Counted from the stretch's first letter, positions 18,145 through 27,330 are shown. The stretch is 64,000 nt of DNA from Bradyrhizobium sp. CCGB12 (GCF_024199845.1 NZ_JANADO010000001.1:2790001-2854000); one strand, 5' to 3'. Numbers and translations: made by a program. Notes: generated by a model not told the origin, from the letters alone.

Positions 18145-19527
18145 TTGGAACCCCGGAATTTCGACGGGGATGCCGACCGTCCGCGGGCGGCAGGGGCTAA
18201 GCAGACGGGGCGGGTGCTGGTCATCGGCCCCTACTTGCGAGTGCGCGCGGGCGGCTCCGACGCGCAAGCGGAAGGCTATGCCGTGCGAGACGCCGAGGCC
18301 CGGCTCGATGAAGCCGCGGGCCTCGCGCGCGCGATCGATCTCGTCATCGCCGACGCCATCATCGCGCCGATCAGCCAGATCCGGCCCGCAACCTATATCG
18401 GCAAGGGCAAGGTCGAGGAGATCGCCGGGCTGATCAAGAGCCTCGATGTCGAGCTGGTGGTGATGGATTGCGCGCTGGCGCCGATCCAGCAGCGCAATCT
18501 CGAGAAGGAACTGCACGCCAAGGTGCTCGACCGCACCGGCCTCATTCTGGAGATCTTCGGCCGCCGCGCCAAGACCAGGGAAGGCTCGCTTCAGGTCGAG
18601 CTCGCGCATCTCAACTACCAGCGCTCGCGCCTGGTGCGCTCATGGACCCATCTCGAACGCCAGCGCGGCGGTTTCGGCTTCATGGGCGGTCCTGGCGAGA
18701 CGCAGATCGAAGCCGACCGTCGTCTGATCCAGGAGCGCATCTCCAAGCTCGAGGGCGAGCTGAAGAAGGTGCAGGCGACACGGCGATTGCATCGCGCCGG
18801 GCGCCAGCGCGTGCCGTATCGTGTCGTCGCGTTGGTCGGCTACACCAATGCCGGCAAGTCGACGCTGTTCAATCGCCTGACGCGCGCCGACGTACAGGCC
18901 GCCGACATGCTGTTCGCCACGCTCGACCCCACCTTGCGGGCGCTCAATCTGCCGCATGGCGGCAAGGCGATGCTGTCCGACACCGTCGGCTTCATCTCCA
19001 ACCTGCCGACCCAGCTCGTCGCCGCCTTCCGCGCCACGCTGGAGGAGGTGCTGGAGGCCGACGTCATCCTGCATGTGCGCGACATCTCGCATGAAGATGC
19101 CGAGGCCCAGCAGAGCGACGTCGACGCCGTGCTGCGCCAGCTCGGTATCAACCCTGATGATTCCGGCCGCATCATCGAAGTCTGGAACAAGATCGACCGC
19201 TACGACGCCGAACATCGCGAAGAGCTTCTGAACATCGCCGCGCGCAGGCCGGAGGATCACCCGGCGATGCTGGTGTCAGCCGTGTCAGGCGAGGGCATCG
19301 ATGCTCTACTGAACGCGATCGAGGAACGTCTGGCCGCAAAACGCACAACGCTCGATCTCTCCATTGATGCCGCGGACGGCGCCGGCATCAGCTGGCTGCA
19401 TAGGAATTCCGAGGTGCTGGCGAAGGAGCTGCACGACGGCCGCTTCGACATGACCGTTCGTGTGGACGAGACCAAGCGGGATATCGTGGTGAACCGCTTC
19501 GACGCCGTGCCGCGTCTGTCCGCGTAA
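18145..19527 (+). CDS. hflX: Ribosome-associated GTPase HflX
   Basis: 460 residues. Start is TTG 18145: the in-frame codon just upstream is a stop, and GAGAG lies about 8 bases before. The N-terminal domain carries RPATYIGKGKVEEIAGL and the family glycine loop GGFGFMGGPGETQIE. G-domain motifs are GYTNAGKSTLFNRL (G1), DTVGFISNLPTQL (G3) and WNKIDRYD (G4). HflX splits stalled ribosomes in an ATP/GTP-dependent way. It is co-transcribed with hfq. Confidence 0.94.
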   Translation: MEPRNFDGDADRPRAAGAKQTGRVLVIGPYLRVRAGGSDAQAEGYAVRDAEARLDEAAGLARAIDLVIADAIIAPISQIRPATYIGKGKVEEIAGLIKSLDVELVVMDCALAPIQQRNLEKELHAKVLDRTGLILEIFGRRAKTREGSLQVELAHLNYQRSRLVRSWTHLERQRGGFGFMGGPGETQIEADRRLIQERISKLEGELKKVQATRRLHRAGRQRVPYRVVALVGYTNAGKSTLFNRLTRADVQAADMLFATLDPTLRALNLPHGGKAMLSDTVGFISNLPTQLVAAFRATLEEVLEADVILHVRDISHEDAEAQQSDVDAVLRQLGINPDDSGRIIEVWNKIDRYDAEHREELLNIAARRPEDHPAMLVSAVSGEGIDALLNAIEERLAAKRTTLDLSIDAADGAGISWLHRNSEVLAKELHDGRFDMTVRVDETKRDIVVNRFDAVPRLSA

Positions 19528-19537
19528 GCTGCTGGCG

Positions 19538-19555
19538 GCCCGGATTGCGCCGGGC
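19538..19555. terminator. Hairpin between convergent hflX and GNAT genes
   Basis: GCCCGG and CCGGGC flank a 6-base loop, 11 bases after the hflX stop and 16 bases past the end of the opposing gene. There is no T run on the plus strand, so it is a weak candidate for a bidirectional terminator. Confidence 0.3.
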
Positions 19556-19570
19556 TGCGCACCGAGAAAA

Positions 19571-20026
19571 TCAGGACAGGTCGAGACTCATGAACTGGTT
19601 GTGGGGGCTCGCTCGATAGTCCGCGAAGGGCTCGCAGGACACGAATCCGGCACTGCGGTAGAGCGAGACGGCAGGAGCATGCAGCGGTGCCGTGCCCGTT
19701 TCCAGGCTGAGACGCGCATAGCCTCGCTTGCGCGCTTCAGCAATGATGTGGTGCAGGATAGCGCGACCAGCGCCGGTCCCGCGCGCGGCAGGCGCTGCGC
19801 GCATCGACTTCACTTCGCCATGCGTCTCGTCCAGTTGCTTGAGAGCGCCGAATCCAGCGAGCGCATCGCCCTGCCAGACGGTCCAGAACGTCACGGCCGG
19901 AGCCGAAAGACCGCTCGCGTCCAGCGCCTGCGCGTGCTCGCCCATGACCCTGCGGAGCTCCTCCAGATGAAGGGCCAACAAGTCGGCGACATGTGGCGCC
20001 GTCGGATCGTCCTGCCTGATTTTCAC
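19571..20026 (-). CDS. GNAT-family N-acetyltransferase
   Basis: 151 residues. The acetyl-CoA loop is seen in VKSMRAAPAARGTGAGRAIL, followed by the helix HHIIAEARKRGYARLSLETG and the terminal YRSAGFVSCEPFADY, which together define a GNAT fold of the YsnE/phosphinothricin type. The substrate is unknown. It converges with hflX and lies 28 bases after mazG, transcribed in the same leftward direction. Confidence 0.85.
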   Translation of the reverse strand: MKIRQDDPTAPHVADLLALHLEELRRVMGEHAQALDASGLSAPAVTFWTVWQGDALAGFGALKQLDETHGEVKSMRAAPAARGTGAGRAILHHIIAEARKRGYARLSLETGTAPLHAPAVSLYRSAGFVSCEPFADYRASPHNQFMSLDLS

Positions 20027-20054
20027 TGCGCGCCGCCCTCGTTACTATGCTCAA

Positions 20055-20873
20055 TCAAGTCGCGGTCTTGGCCGCATTCCACAGCGCATCCATCTCCGCC
20101 AGCGACGCCTGCTCGAGCGTGCGGCCCTGCGCCTCCAGCGCACGCTCGATATAGGCAAAGCGCCGCTCGAATTTAGCGTTGGTCGCGCGCAGCGCGGCTT
20201 CCGGATCGGCATCGACATGGCGGGCGAGGTTGACGAGGGCGAACATCAGATCGCCGGTTTCTTCCGCAACCTCCTGCTTGTCGTTGCGATCCAGAGCTGC
20301 CTCGATCTCGTCGGCTTCCTCCCGGATCTTCTGCAGCACCGCGCGTGCATCGTTCCAGTCGAAGCCGACCGTGGAGGCCTTGCGCTGCAGCTCCATCGCG
20401 CGCGTCAGCGCCGGCTGGCCGGCCTTCACACCCGACAGCAGCGATTTGTGCGGCGGGGCTTCCTCCGGCGGACGGCGTGCGGCGCGCTCGGCTTTCTCCT
20501 CGGCCTTGATACGGTCCCAGACCTCCTTGACGTGGTGTGAGGCGAGGTTGCCGTCCTTGTCGGCGAAGACGTGGGGATGACGCCGGATCATTTTTCGCGT
20601 GATGGTCTCGACGACATCGCCGAAAGCAAATGCGTTCTGCTCCTCAGCCATCTGGGCGTGATACACCACCTGCAACAGGAGGTCGCCGAGCTCCTCTCTG
20701 AGATCGTCGAGATCGCCGCGGGTGATGGCGTCCACCACCTCATAGGCTTCCTCGATCGTATAGGGTGCGATCGTCACAAAATCCTGCTCGAGGTCCCAGG
20801 GGCAGCCGGTCACGGGCGTGCGCAGCGCCGCCATGATCTCGATCAGGCGGGAAATGTCGCGGGAAGGGGTCAT
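20055..20873 (-). CDS. mazG: Nucleoside triphosphate pyrophosphohydrolase MazG
   Basis: 272 residues from ATG 20873. Two MazG domains are visible. The first has [20 protein letters not shown], then [19 protein letters not shown] with the Mg-binding ExxE and D residues. The second is in [20 protein letters not shown] and [16 protein letters not shown]. It hydrolyses non-canonical NTPs to monophosphates. Divergent from queC. Confidence 0.94.
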   Translation of the reverse strand: MTPSRDISRLIEIMAALRTPVTGCPWDLEQDFVTIAPYTIEEAYEVVDAITRGDLDDLREELGDLLLQVVYHAQMAEEQNAFAFGDVVETITRKMIRRHPHVFADKDGNLASHHVKEVWDRIKAEEKAERAARRPPEEAPPHKSLLSGVKAGQPALTRAMELQRKASTVGFDWNDARAVLQKIREEADEIEAALDRNDKQEVAEETGDLMFALVNLARHVDADPEAALRATNAKFERRFAYIERALEAQGRTLEQASLAEMDALWNAAKTAT

Positions 20874-20999
20874 CGCGGGGCAGTCTCCTGGCTCCAAAAC
20901 CTTATGCCAAAAGCGGGCCGCCGTTCCCAGCGGAGCGCGGCGGAACGGGACGATTTCCACCGATTGGCGGGCGGTCTGCGCAGTGCTAAAGCGCGGGTC

Positions 21000-21713
21000 A
21001 TGAGTGACGCATTTTCATCACAAACCGCGCTGGTGCTGTTTTCCGGCGGCCAGGATTCCACCACCTGCCTCGCCTGGGCCTTAAGCCGATTTGCCCGCGT
21101 GGAGACGCTGGGGTTCGAGTATGGCCAGCGCCATGCCATCGAGCTCGCCTGCCGCGACCGGCTGCTCGACGGCATCAAGGGCCTGCGCGCCGATTGGGCC
21201 GCAAGGCTCGGCGAGAGCCACACGTTGTCTATCCCGACGCTGGCCGCCGTCTCCGAGACGGCACTGACACGCGACGTCGCGATCGCGATGGGCGCCGACG
21301 GTCTGCCCAACACCTTCGTGCCCGGCCGCAACCTGGTGTTTCTGACCTTTGCGGCCGCGCTGGCCTACCGGCGCGGCATCACCGACATCGTCGGCGGCAT
21401 GTGCGAGACCGATTATTCCGGCTATCCCGATTGCCGCGACCAGACCATCCGCGCCATGCAGGCCGCACTCTCGCTCGGCATGGCGAGAACCTTCGAGCTG
21501 CACACGCCCTTGATGTGGATCGACAAGGCCGCGACGTGGAAGCTGGCGCATGACCTCGGCGGAGACGGGCTGGTCGACCTCATCCGCGAGCAGTCGCACA
21601 CCTGCTATCTCGGCGAACGCGGCGCGCAACACGAGTGGGGCTATGGATGCGGCGAGTGCCCGGCGTGCAGCCTGCGGGCGAAGGGGTGGCGGGAGTTTGT
21701 GGCGGGACGGTAG
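21000..21713 (+). CDS. queC: 7-cyano-7-deazaguanine synthase QueC
   Basis: 237 residues from ATG 21000. The PP-loop ATP-binding motif [19 protein letters not shown] opens the protein; [20 protein letters not shown] and [20 protein letters not shown] are family signatures. A C-terminal zinc site has Cys in SHTCYLGE and [13 protein letters not shown]. It makes preQ0, the precursor of queuosine in tRNA. No other queuosine gene is nearby. A REP-like palindrome follows the stop. Confidence 0.94.
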   Translation: MSDAFSSQTALVLFSGGQDSTTCLAWALSRFARVETLGFEYGQRHAIELACRDRLLDGIKGLRADWAARLGESHTLSIPTLAAVSETALTRDVAIAMGADGLPNTFVPGRNLVFLTFAAALAYRRGITDIVGGMCETDYSGYPDCRDQTIRAMQAALSLGMARTFELHTPLMWIDKAATWKLAHDLGGDGLVDLIREQSHTCYLGERGAQHEWGYGCGECPACSLRAKGWREFVAGR

Positions 21714-21728
21714 TGTATCTCTCTCCGT

Positions 21729-21845
21729 CGTCATTGCGAGAAGCTCGCGACAAAATTGCGAAGCAATTTTGCGCTGATGCGACGAAGCAATCCAGACTAT
21801 CGCCGCGGAAAGATCCTGGATTGCTTCGCTGCGCTCGCAATGACG
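21729..21845. repeat. REP-like palindromic element, copy 1
   Basis: Arms CGTCATTGCGAG and CTCGCAATGACG flank GAAGCAATCC...GGATTGCTTCGC, forming a long imperfect hairpin of 117 bases. It sits between the convergent 3' ends of queC and the nitrile hydratase operon. A second, shorter copy is at 31723-31802. Such elements are common intergenic repeats in Bradyrhizobium. Confidence 0.8.
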
Positions 21846-21858
21846 GGTGAGGCAACAG

Positions 21859-22236
21859 CTAGCCAAAATCCTCCGGCCGCAATTCGATCGGCTTGCCGTG
21901 TGGCGTCCGATCCGCAGCGTGGTCCCAAGCGTCGCGGTATCGGTGGAGCGTGTCGATCGACGCAACGCCCTTGCGCGCGACGAGGCCTTCGAGCGTGGCG
22001 AGCCAGTGCAGGTAGTAGGTCTCGCCGGTGTCAGGATCACCGGCGGCCTGCGCTCGCTTGATCTCGTCGGCGAGGGCGGCGGCCCATTCCGGCCAGGTGA
22101 ACACGCCGCGTTCGTGCAGGCTCAAGGCCATCGCAAACGCATGCGCCTCCCAGGGCGCGCGGAACACCGGGCCGTCGTCGTCGCGGGGAATGCTCGGGAT
22201 CGCGGCGGTGGCGGCGGCCGCAAGCGGGCCGCTCAT
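21859..22236 (-). CDS. Nitrile hydratase accessory (activator) protein
   Basis: 125 residues. PVFRAPWEAHAFAMALSLHE, FTWPEWAAALADEI and YYLHWLATLEGLVARKG are the signature of the small accessory proteins that insert cobalt into nitrile hydratase. The fold resembles the N-terminal part of the beta subunit. Its ATG overlaps the beta-subunit stop by one base, so it is the last gene of the alpha-beta-activator operon. Confidence 0.88.
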   Translation of the reverse strand: MSGPLAAAATAAIPSIPRDDDGPVFRAPWEAHAFAMALSLHERGVFTWPEWAAALADEIKRAQAAGDPDTGETYYLHWLATLEGLVARKGVASIDTLHRYRDAWDHAADRTPHGKPIELRPEDFG

Positions 22237-22895
22237 CACGCCGGGTCCAGATAGGGCTCGAACGCGTCGATCGACACTTTCAGGGTCGGATCGCCGTCGG
22301 CACCCCAGAGATCCCGGCCCTCGAACACGACCGTGTAGAGCCATTGCGGGTTTTCGCCGAGCTCCATGGCGGCCGAATCCGGAAACACGTGGCAGCCATG
22401 GTTGAGCTCGACCACGCCAACATGGCCGCGGACGTAGCGCGGCAGCCGCGTATGCGTGGTCGGATGAATGTTTTTCGCACGCACGCGATCGCCGATGTTG
22501 AATTTCGCCTGCGCCGGGGCAGGGCGGGCGAACTTGCCGCGCACCATCACGCGTTCGACATTGGCGAGATCGAACTTGCCGTGCTTGAGCGCCTTCGGGG
22601 CCTGCATCGCATGGCCGGCGGCGACCTCGTCCCTTGTGAGGTAACCCTTCTCGATCAGCATCTCCTCGAGCCCGAGGAACCATTTCTTGTAATAGGAGCT
22701 CGACAGATACACATGCGGCGGGATCGTCTCGCGATAGAAGCGCGAGGTGTCGATGTTGAAGGCGCCCGCCGCGCCCATCGCGCGCACCATGGCGAGGACT
22801 CGCGATTCCCAATCGGCGTGGAACGTCGGCTCGTTCGGCTCGGGCTCGACCTTGCCGAACCCGTCCATGCCGCCCATGTCGTGCACGCCGTTCAC
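22236..22895 (-). CDS. nthB: Nitrile hydratase beta subunit
   Basis: 219 residues starting [16 protein letters not shown], the invariant N-terminus of the family. [34 protein letters not shown] and the SH3-like C-terminal domain ([34 protein letters not shown]) are all present. It pairs with the alpha subunit to hydrate nitriles to amides. Its 5' end overlaps the alpha stop by 4 bases. Confidence 0.94.
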   Translation of the reverse strand: MNGVHDMGGMDGFGKVEPEPNEPTFHADWESRVLAMVRAMGAAGAFNIDTSRFYRETIPPHVYLSSSYYKKWFLGLEEMLIEKGYLTRDEVAAGHAMQAPKALKHGKFDLANVERVMVRGKFARPAPAQAKFNIGDRVRAKNIHPTTHTRLPRYVRGHVGVVELNHGCHVFPDSAAMELGENPQWLYTVVFEGRDLWGADGDPTLKVSIDAFEPYLDPA

Positions 22896-23524
22896 GACGG
22901 CGCTCCCGGCGCTTTGGGGAAACCGGTGCCGATCATGGAGTCACGGGTCACAAGCTCGGTGAGCTGTTCTTCACTCCAGCCCTCCGTGCCCTCGGGGCGC
23001 ATTGGCAGCACCAGGAAGCGCGTCTCCGCCGTGGAATCCCACACCCGGATTTCCGTGTCCTTGGGCACTGCGACCCCGAAATCGGCGAGCACGCCGCGCG
23101 GATCCTTCACCGCACGCGAGCGGTAGGGTGCAGCCTTGTACCAGACCGGCGGCAGCCCGAGCATTTCCCAGGGGTAGCAGGAGCACAGCGTGCACACGAC
23201 CATGTTGTGGCGCTCAGGCGTGTTCTCGACAACGACGAGGTGGTCGCCGACGCGGCTGACATGGCCGAGCGTCCCGATCGCCTTGGAGCCGTCTTCCAGC
23301 AGCGCCTGCTTGAAGGCCGGATCGGTCCAGGCCTTCGCGACGACGCGCGCGCCATTGTGCGGGCCAATCTTGGTCTCATAGGCCTGAATGATGGCATCGA
23401 GCGCAGCCGGCTCGACATAGCCTTTCTCGGTCAAAATCGTCTCGAGCGCGCGCACGCGCAGCTCGGTCTCGGACAGCTCCGAATGATCGTGATCGTGATG
23501 ATGGTGGTCGTGATCGTGGCTCAT
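22892..23524 (-). CDS. nthA: Nitrile hydratase alpha subunit, cobalt type, His-rich N-terminus
   Basis: 210 residues from ATG 23524. The metal-claw motif reads [10 protein letters not shown], whose Thr marks the Co(III) type rather than iron (VCSLCSC). The two claw Cys are oxidised to sulfinic and sulfenic acids in known enzymes. The N-terminus has eight His in the first 14 residues ([16 protein letters not shown]), beyond the normal family start. No amidase gene is adjacent. It heads the operon and is divergent from the enoyl-CoA hydratase gene. Confidence 0.94.
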   Translation of the reverse strand: MSHDHDHHHHDHDHSELSETELRVRALETILTEKGYVEPAALDAIIQAYETKIGPHNGARVVAKAWTDPAFKQALLEDGSKAIGTLGHVSRVGDHLVVVENTPERHNMVVCTLCSCYPWEMLGLPPVWYKAAPYRSRAVKDPRGVLADFGVAVPKDTEIRVWDSTAETRFLVLPMRPEGTEGWSEEQLTELVTRDSMIGTGFPKAPGAPS

Positions 23525-23567
23525 GCCGGCGAAGATAGGCGCAATGGCCTGGGCCTGTCGAGTATGC

Positions 23568-23580
23568 GTTGCGGCGCAAC
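23568..23580. promoter_or_regulatory. Palindrome in the nthA / hydratase divergent region
   Basis: GTTGCG-G-CGCAAC is a perfect 6-bp inverted repeat in the 120-base gap between the divergent starts at 23524 and 23645. It may be an operator, but no regulator gene is next to it. Confidence 0.25.
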
Positions 23581-23644
23581 CGGGTCCCATATTCGTGAGG
23601 CCGGAGGTAGGCTAGCATCGCCGCGAAGCAGACTGGAGGCGCCG

Positions 23645-24451
23645 GTGACGAACTACGTGAAAGTCGAGAAAGGCCTCGGCCCCGATGGGCGGATTGCAGT
23701 CGTGAGATTTGACCGCGGCGACGGCATTAACGCGCTCTCGCCCGAGGCGCTGCGCCAGCTCACTGCGGCCGCACGCAGCTTCGAGGATGATGCTGAGACC
23801 TCCGTCGTGGTGCTGACCGGCAGCACCAGCACGTTCAGCGCCGGCTTCGACCTCAAGGATGCCGAAGGACGTTCGCGCAAGGACATGGACCTCGGCACGC
23901 TGCGGCGGCATCTCAAGCTCGGGCCGCGCCTGACGCAGGCCTGGCAGGAGATGGAGCAGATCACGATCGCGGCGATCGAAGGCTTTTGTGTCGGCGGCGG
24001 CGTTGCGCTCGCCGTGGCGCTCGACTTCCGCGTCATGGGCCGGGATGCGCATCTACGTGTGCCCGAGATCGGGCTCGGCATGAACATGAGCTGGCAGAGT
24101 ATCCCGCGCATGCTGCATCTGATGGGGCCGGCCCGCACCAAGCAGGCGGTGATCCTGGCCGATCAGCGCATCTCAGCGGACGAAGCCTATGAATGGCGTC
24201 TGGTGGAGCAGGTGGTCGATCCCGGCCATGCATTCGATGCCGCGATGGATCTCGCGCGCAAGGTCGCGGCGCAGCCGCCGCTCTCGGTCGCCATGACAAA
24301 GCTCACCGTCAACCGGCTCGCGCATGCGCTGGACGACCTCGCCAGCCACATGGACGTCGACCAGTTTGCGCTCGCTGGCTTCAGCGAGGACCACAAGGAG
24401 GGGGTGGAGGCGTTCCTGACGCGCCGCAAGCCGCGATTCAAGGGGCGCTAG
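23645..24451 (+). CDS. Enoyl-CoA hydratase/isomerase family protein
   Basis: 268 residues from GTG 23645, with GGAGG at 23633. Crotonase-fold motifs: STFSAGFDLKDAEG (first oxyanion-hole region) and AIEGFCVGGGVALAVALDFR (second), then RVPEIGLGMNMSWQSIPRML. The Glu of PEIGLG aligns with a crotonase catalytic position. The CoA substrate is unknown. The TAG stop (24449-24451) coincides with the target site of the insertion sequence that follows, yet the reading frame is intact. Confidence 0.88.
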   Translation: MTNYVKVEKGLGPDGRIAVVRFDRGDGINALSPEALRQLTAAARSFEDDAETSVVVLTGSTSTFSAGFDLKDAEGRSRKDMDLGTLRRHLKLGPRLTQAWQEMEQITIAAIEGFCVGGGVALAVALDFRVMGRDAHLRVPEIGLGMNMSWQSIPRMLHLMGPARTKQAVILADQRISADEAYEWRLVEQVVDPGHAFDAAMDLARKVAAQPPLSVAMTKLTVNRLAHALDDLASHMDVDQFALAGFSEDHKEGVEAFLTRRKPRFKGR

Positions 24452-24460
24452 GGTCTGGAC

Positions 24461-24889
24461 TCAATTGAGCCACCAGAGCAAGGCGGCGGTCAGAAGGATT
24501 GCTGAGAGGAAGATATCTGCGCGCTTGTCATATCGGGTGGCGATGCGGCGGAAGTCCTTCAGGCGACAAAACATGCGCTCGATGACGTTGCGGCCTTTGT
24601 AGGCGCGTTTGTCGTAGCGATGCGGGTGCTTACGGGTCGGATTTGGGGGGATGACCGCCTTGATCCGCCGCTGTGCGAGTTCCTCGCGCAAGCTTCTGGC
24701 GTCATAGGCTCGGTCGGCAATGACACTCTTCGGTCGATGCCCCAAAGTGAGCAGACGGCGGGCTCCGTCGAGGTCGTGGACGTTTCCAGCCGTGATCAAC
24801 AAGGCATATGGACGCCCGATCTCATCGGTCAGCGCGTGGATTTTGGTCGTTTGCCCGCCACGCGAGCGGCCGATGGCATTGTTGAAGGC
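24461..24889 (-). CDS. IS427-type transposase, C-terminal frame (orfB)
   Basis: 143 codons read after a -1 slip at the A4G6 run. It begins AFNNAIGR and includes the second catalytic Asp (SVIADRAYDARSLREEL) and the catalytic Glu (YKGRNVIERMFCRLKDFRRI), completing the DDE triad. It has no strong start of its own, which supports expression only as a frameshift fusion. Confidence 0.85.
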   Translation of the reverse strand, partial: AFNNAIGRSRGGQTTKIHALTDEIGRPYALLITAGNVHDLDGARRLLTLGHRPKSVIADRAYDARSLREELAQRRIKAVIPPNPTRKHPHRYDKRAYKGRNVIERMFCRLKDFRRIATRYDKRADIFLSAILLTAALLWWLN

Positions 24890-25221
24890 CCCCCTTTTGC
24901 GCCGGCTGCCGAGCGGTGGGCTTTGATGTAGGTGGAATCAACAGATGCCGCCCCGTACATGCCAGTCGACCCCGTCAGGGCATAGAAAATATCGGTCCAA
25001 ATCCCCTGACGGCTCCAGCGATTGAAGCGATTGTAAACCGTCGTATACGGGCCGTAGACCTCCGGGCAGTCGCGCCAACGCGCCCCACATCGCAGCATAT
25101 GGACGATCCCGCTGATCACCCGGCGATCATCCACCCGGTGCGCTCCGCGGCGGCCTCGCGGCAACAACGGCTCTATTCGCTGCCACTCTGCATCGCTCAA
25201 CCAATAGACTTGCTTTGCCAT
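24829..25221 (-). CDS. IS427-type transposase, N-terminal frame (orfA)
   Basis: 130 residues from ATG 25221 (MAKQVYWLSDAEWQRIEPLL); a longer in-frame start at 25254 is possible. It carries the IS5 N-terminal domain and the first catalytic Asp (SVDSTYIKAHR). At 24889-24898 the minus strand has AAAA followed by six G. A -1 slip there joins this frame to orfB and yields a 253-residue transposase. Confidence 0.88.
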   Translation of the reverse strand: MAKQVYWLSDAEWQRIEPLLPRGRRGAHRVDDRRVISGIVHMLRCGARWRDCPEVYGPYTTVYNRFNRWSRQGIWTDIFYALTGSTGMYGAASVDSTYIKAHRSAAGAKGGPSTMPSAARVAGKRPKSTR

Positions 25222-25544
25222 CCAAGCCTCCCTCCGTTGGAAAGCTTGAATCACAATCCCGCCTCAAGAGGAATCTCTATTGAGTACAGACCCTAGTCCA
25301 CGGCGCTGTCGGACGTTGATGTCAGGCAGATGGATTTTCTTCTCCAGGAGGCGATCGGGAAAACTTCGTCCAACTTCCCGCGAATATCCGACATTGCAAG
25401 AAGGGCCTGAAAGGGCGATGGTGCGTGCTGCGATGCAGCGCGCTTCGCAAGCCCTGATCGCGGTTCCAATCCCGTCGCATGATGCGACCCGGCTTCCCGT
25501 GCGCTCGGCGGGCAAGCGAACCATTCTGCATGAAGGCCATTTCC

Positions 25545-26669
25545 ATGAACGCTCACCAATCGCTTGCGATCGGACAGCCGATCCAGACGCCTGAAGCGAT
25601 TTCACCCGCCGTGACTGAACCGGACGCGATGGTCCGGCTCGAAGGGATCTCAAAAACCTATCCCGCCTATCGCGGCAAGCCCGGCGTCAACGCCCTGCAA
25701 GACATCGACTTCGCCATTCCGCGGGGCTCCATTACCGGCGTCATCGGCCGCTCGGGCGCGGGCAAATCGAGCCTGGTCCGGCTGATCAACGGGCTCGAGA
25801 AGCCGACCGCGGGCCGCGTCATCGTCGACGGCAGGGACATCTCGGCACTGGCCGGCCGCGAGCTGCGGCTGGCGCAGCGCTCGATCGGCATGATCTTCCA
25901 GCATTTCAACCTGCTGTCCTCGCGCACGGCGGCCGGCAACATCGCGCTGCCGCTCGAGATCGCCGGCTGGACCAAAACCGACATCAAGACGCGCGTCGCC
26001 GAGTTGCTGGCACTAGTCGGCATCGCCGACAAGCACGACCGCTATCCCTCCGAACTCTCCGGCGGCCAGAAGCAGCGTGTCGGCATCGCGCGGGCGCTCG
26101 CGACGCGGCCGAGCGTGCTGCTGTCGGATGAGGCGACATCCGCGCTCGATCCGCAGACCACGCGCGCGATCCTGGATTTGCTTGCGAGCATCAACCGCGA
26201 ACTGGGCGTGACCATCGTGCTGATCACCCACGAAATGTCGGTGGTGCGTCAGCTCGCGAAAGAGGTCGTGGTGCTCGATGCCGGCCGCGTGGTCGAGAGC
26301 GGCGATGTCGCCGATATTTTCACCCATCCCAGGCACCCGATCACGCAATCCTTCCTGGCCGAGGTGATCGGCGACAGCCTGCCGCTGTCGTTGGCGAGCC
26401 GGATCGTGCCGGAGCCGGTCGCGGGCGGGCAGGCCGTAATCCGCGTCCAGGTTCGCGGGGCTGGGGCCGGTGACACGCTGGTGGCGCGGCTTGCCCGTGA
26501 GCTCGGCCTTGACGTCGCGCTGCTTTCGGCTCGCATCGACGAGATCAGCGGCCAGCACGTCGGCTCGCTCGTTCTCGGCATTCCCGGCGGAGAGGACGCG
26601 GTGACGCGGACGCTCGCCTGGCTTTCTCAATATCAATTCCCGGCGGAGCGCCTCGGCCATGTCGCCTGA
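25545..26669 (+). CDS. metN: ABC transporter ATPase, methionine type (MetN)
   Basis: 374 residues from ATG 25545, with GAAGG at suitable spacing; ATG 25530 is an alternative. Walker A GRSGAGKSSL, Q-loop FQHFNLLSSRTAAGNIALPL, signature ELSGGQKQRVGIARAL and Walker B LLSDEATSALD are all present. The C-terminal 90 residues (AVIRVQVRGAGAGDTLVARL) form the NIL domain of MetN that senses methionine. It overlaps metI by 11 bases. No MetQ binding protein gene is nearby, so the binding partner must be elsewhere. Confidence 0.9.
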   Translation: MNAHQSLAIGQPIQTPEAISPAVTEPDAMVRLEGISKTYPAYRGKPGVNALQDIDFAIPRGSITGVIGRSGAGKSSLVRLINGLEKPTAGRVIVDGRDISALAGRELRLAQRSIGMIFQHFNLLSSRTAAGNIALPLEIAGWTKTDIKTRVAELLALVGIADKHDRYPSELSGGQKQRVGIARALATRPSVLLSDEATSALDPQTTRAILDLLASINRELGVTIVLITHEMSVVRQLAKEVVVLDAGRVVESGDVADIFTHPRHPITQSFLAEVIGDSLPLSLASRIVPEPVAGGQAVIRVQVRGAGAGDTLVARLARELGLDVALLSARIDEISGQHVGSLVLGIPGGEDAVTRTLAWLSQYQFPAERLGHVA

Positions 26670-27324
26670 ACTCATCAACCTGATCGTCCAGGCCACGGGC
26701 GAAACCCTGTTCATGGTCGGCATCGCGGCGCTGCTTGGCACTGTCTTCGGCCTGCCGCTCGGCGTCTTCCTCGCCACCAGCCGCAAGGGGGAACTGTTCG
26801 CGGCACCCGCCGTCAACGGCATCCTGGGCGTCATCGTCAATGCGACGCGGTCCACTCCCTTCATCATCCTGGTCGTCGCCATCATCCCGTTCACGCGGCT
26901 CGTCGCCGGCACCTCGATCGGCTCGACCGCCGCGATCGTCCCGCTGACGATTGCCTCGACACCGTTCATCGCGCGCCTCGTCGAGGCGGCGATCCGCGAG
27001 GTCGATGGCGGCCTGATCGAGACGGCGTCCTCGTTCGGGGCCTCGCCGATCCAGATCGTGCTCAAGGTGCTGATCCCCGAGGCGCTGCCGGGCCTGTTGC
27101 TGGCGCTGACGCTCGCAGTGGTCAGCCTGCTCGGCTATTCCGCGATGGTCGGCGCCGTTGGCGGCGGAGGTCTCGGCGATCTCGGCATCCGCTACGGCTA
27201 TCAGCGCTTCATGCCGGAGATGATGCTGGCCGTCGTCGTGGTGCTGATCGCACTGGTGCAGCTCGTGCAAAGCGCGGGCGATTATCTGGCGCGCCGGGTC
27301 AACCGGCGGCTGCGGCACCGCTGA
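26659..27324 (+). CDS. metI: ABC transporter permease, methionine type (MetI)
   Basis: 221 residues with about five membrane spans. The EAA loop reads EAAIREVDGGLIETASSFGASPIQIVLKVL, the contact point for the ATPase. TRSTPFIILVVAIIPF and GYSAMVGAVGGGGLGDLGIR match MetI. It starts inside the end of metN, so the two are co-translated. Its stop is one half of a 12-bp palindrome (27322-27333), the other half being the stop of the convergent AraC gene. Confidence 0.92.
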   Translation: MSPELINLIVQATGETLFMVGIAALLGTVFGLPLGVFLATSRKGELFAAPAVNGILGVIVNATRSTPFIILVVAIIPFTRLVAGTSIGSTAAIVPLTIASTPFIARLVEAAIREVDGGLIETASSFGASPIQIVLKVLIPEALPGLLLALTLAVVSLLGYSAMVGAVGGGGLGDLGIRYGYQRFMPEMMLAVVVVLIALVQLVQSAGDYLARRVNRRLRHR

Positions 27325-27330
27325 ACCGGT

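Larger units (their letters stand above)
24451..25293 (-). mobile_element. IS5-family (IS427 group) insertion sequence, intact
   Basis: About 843 bp. The ends are matching inverted repeats: the left begins GGGTCTGGACTCAATT and the right, read inward on the minus strand, GGGTCTGTACTCAATA. TA (or CTAG) is duplicated on both sides (24448-24451 and 25293-25296), which makes the exact edge ambiguous by one base. Inside are two overlapping frames that form one transposase by frameshifting. All parts look functional, so the insertion is probably recent. Confidence 0.9.

Noticed and set aside
25297..25544. Possible SAM riboswitch before metN
   Set aside because: I looked for SAM-II-type conserved blocks and found none; a covariance search would settle it.
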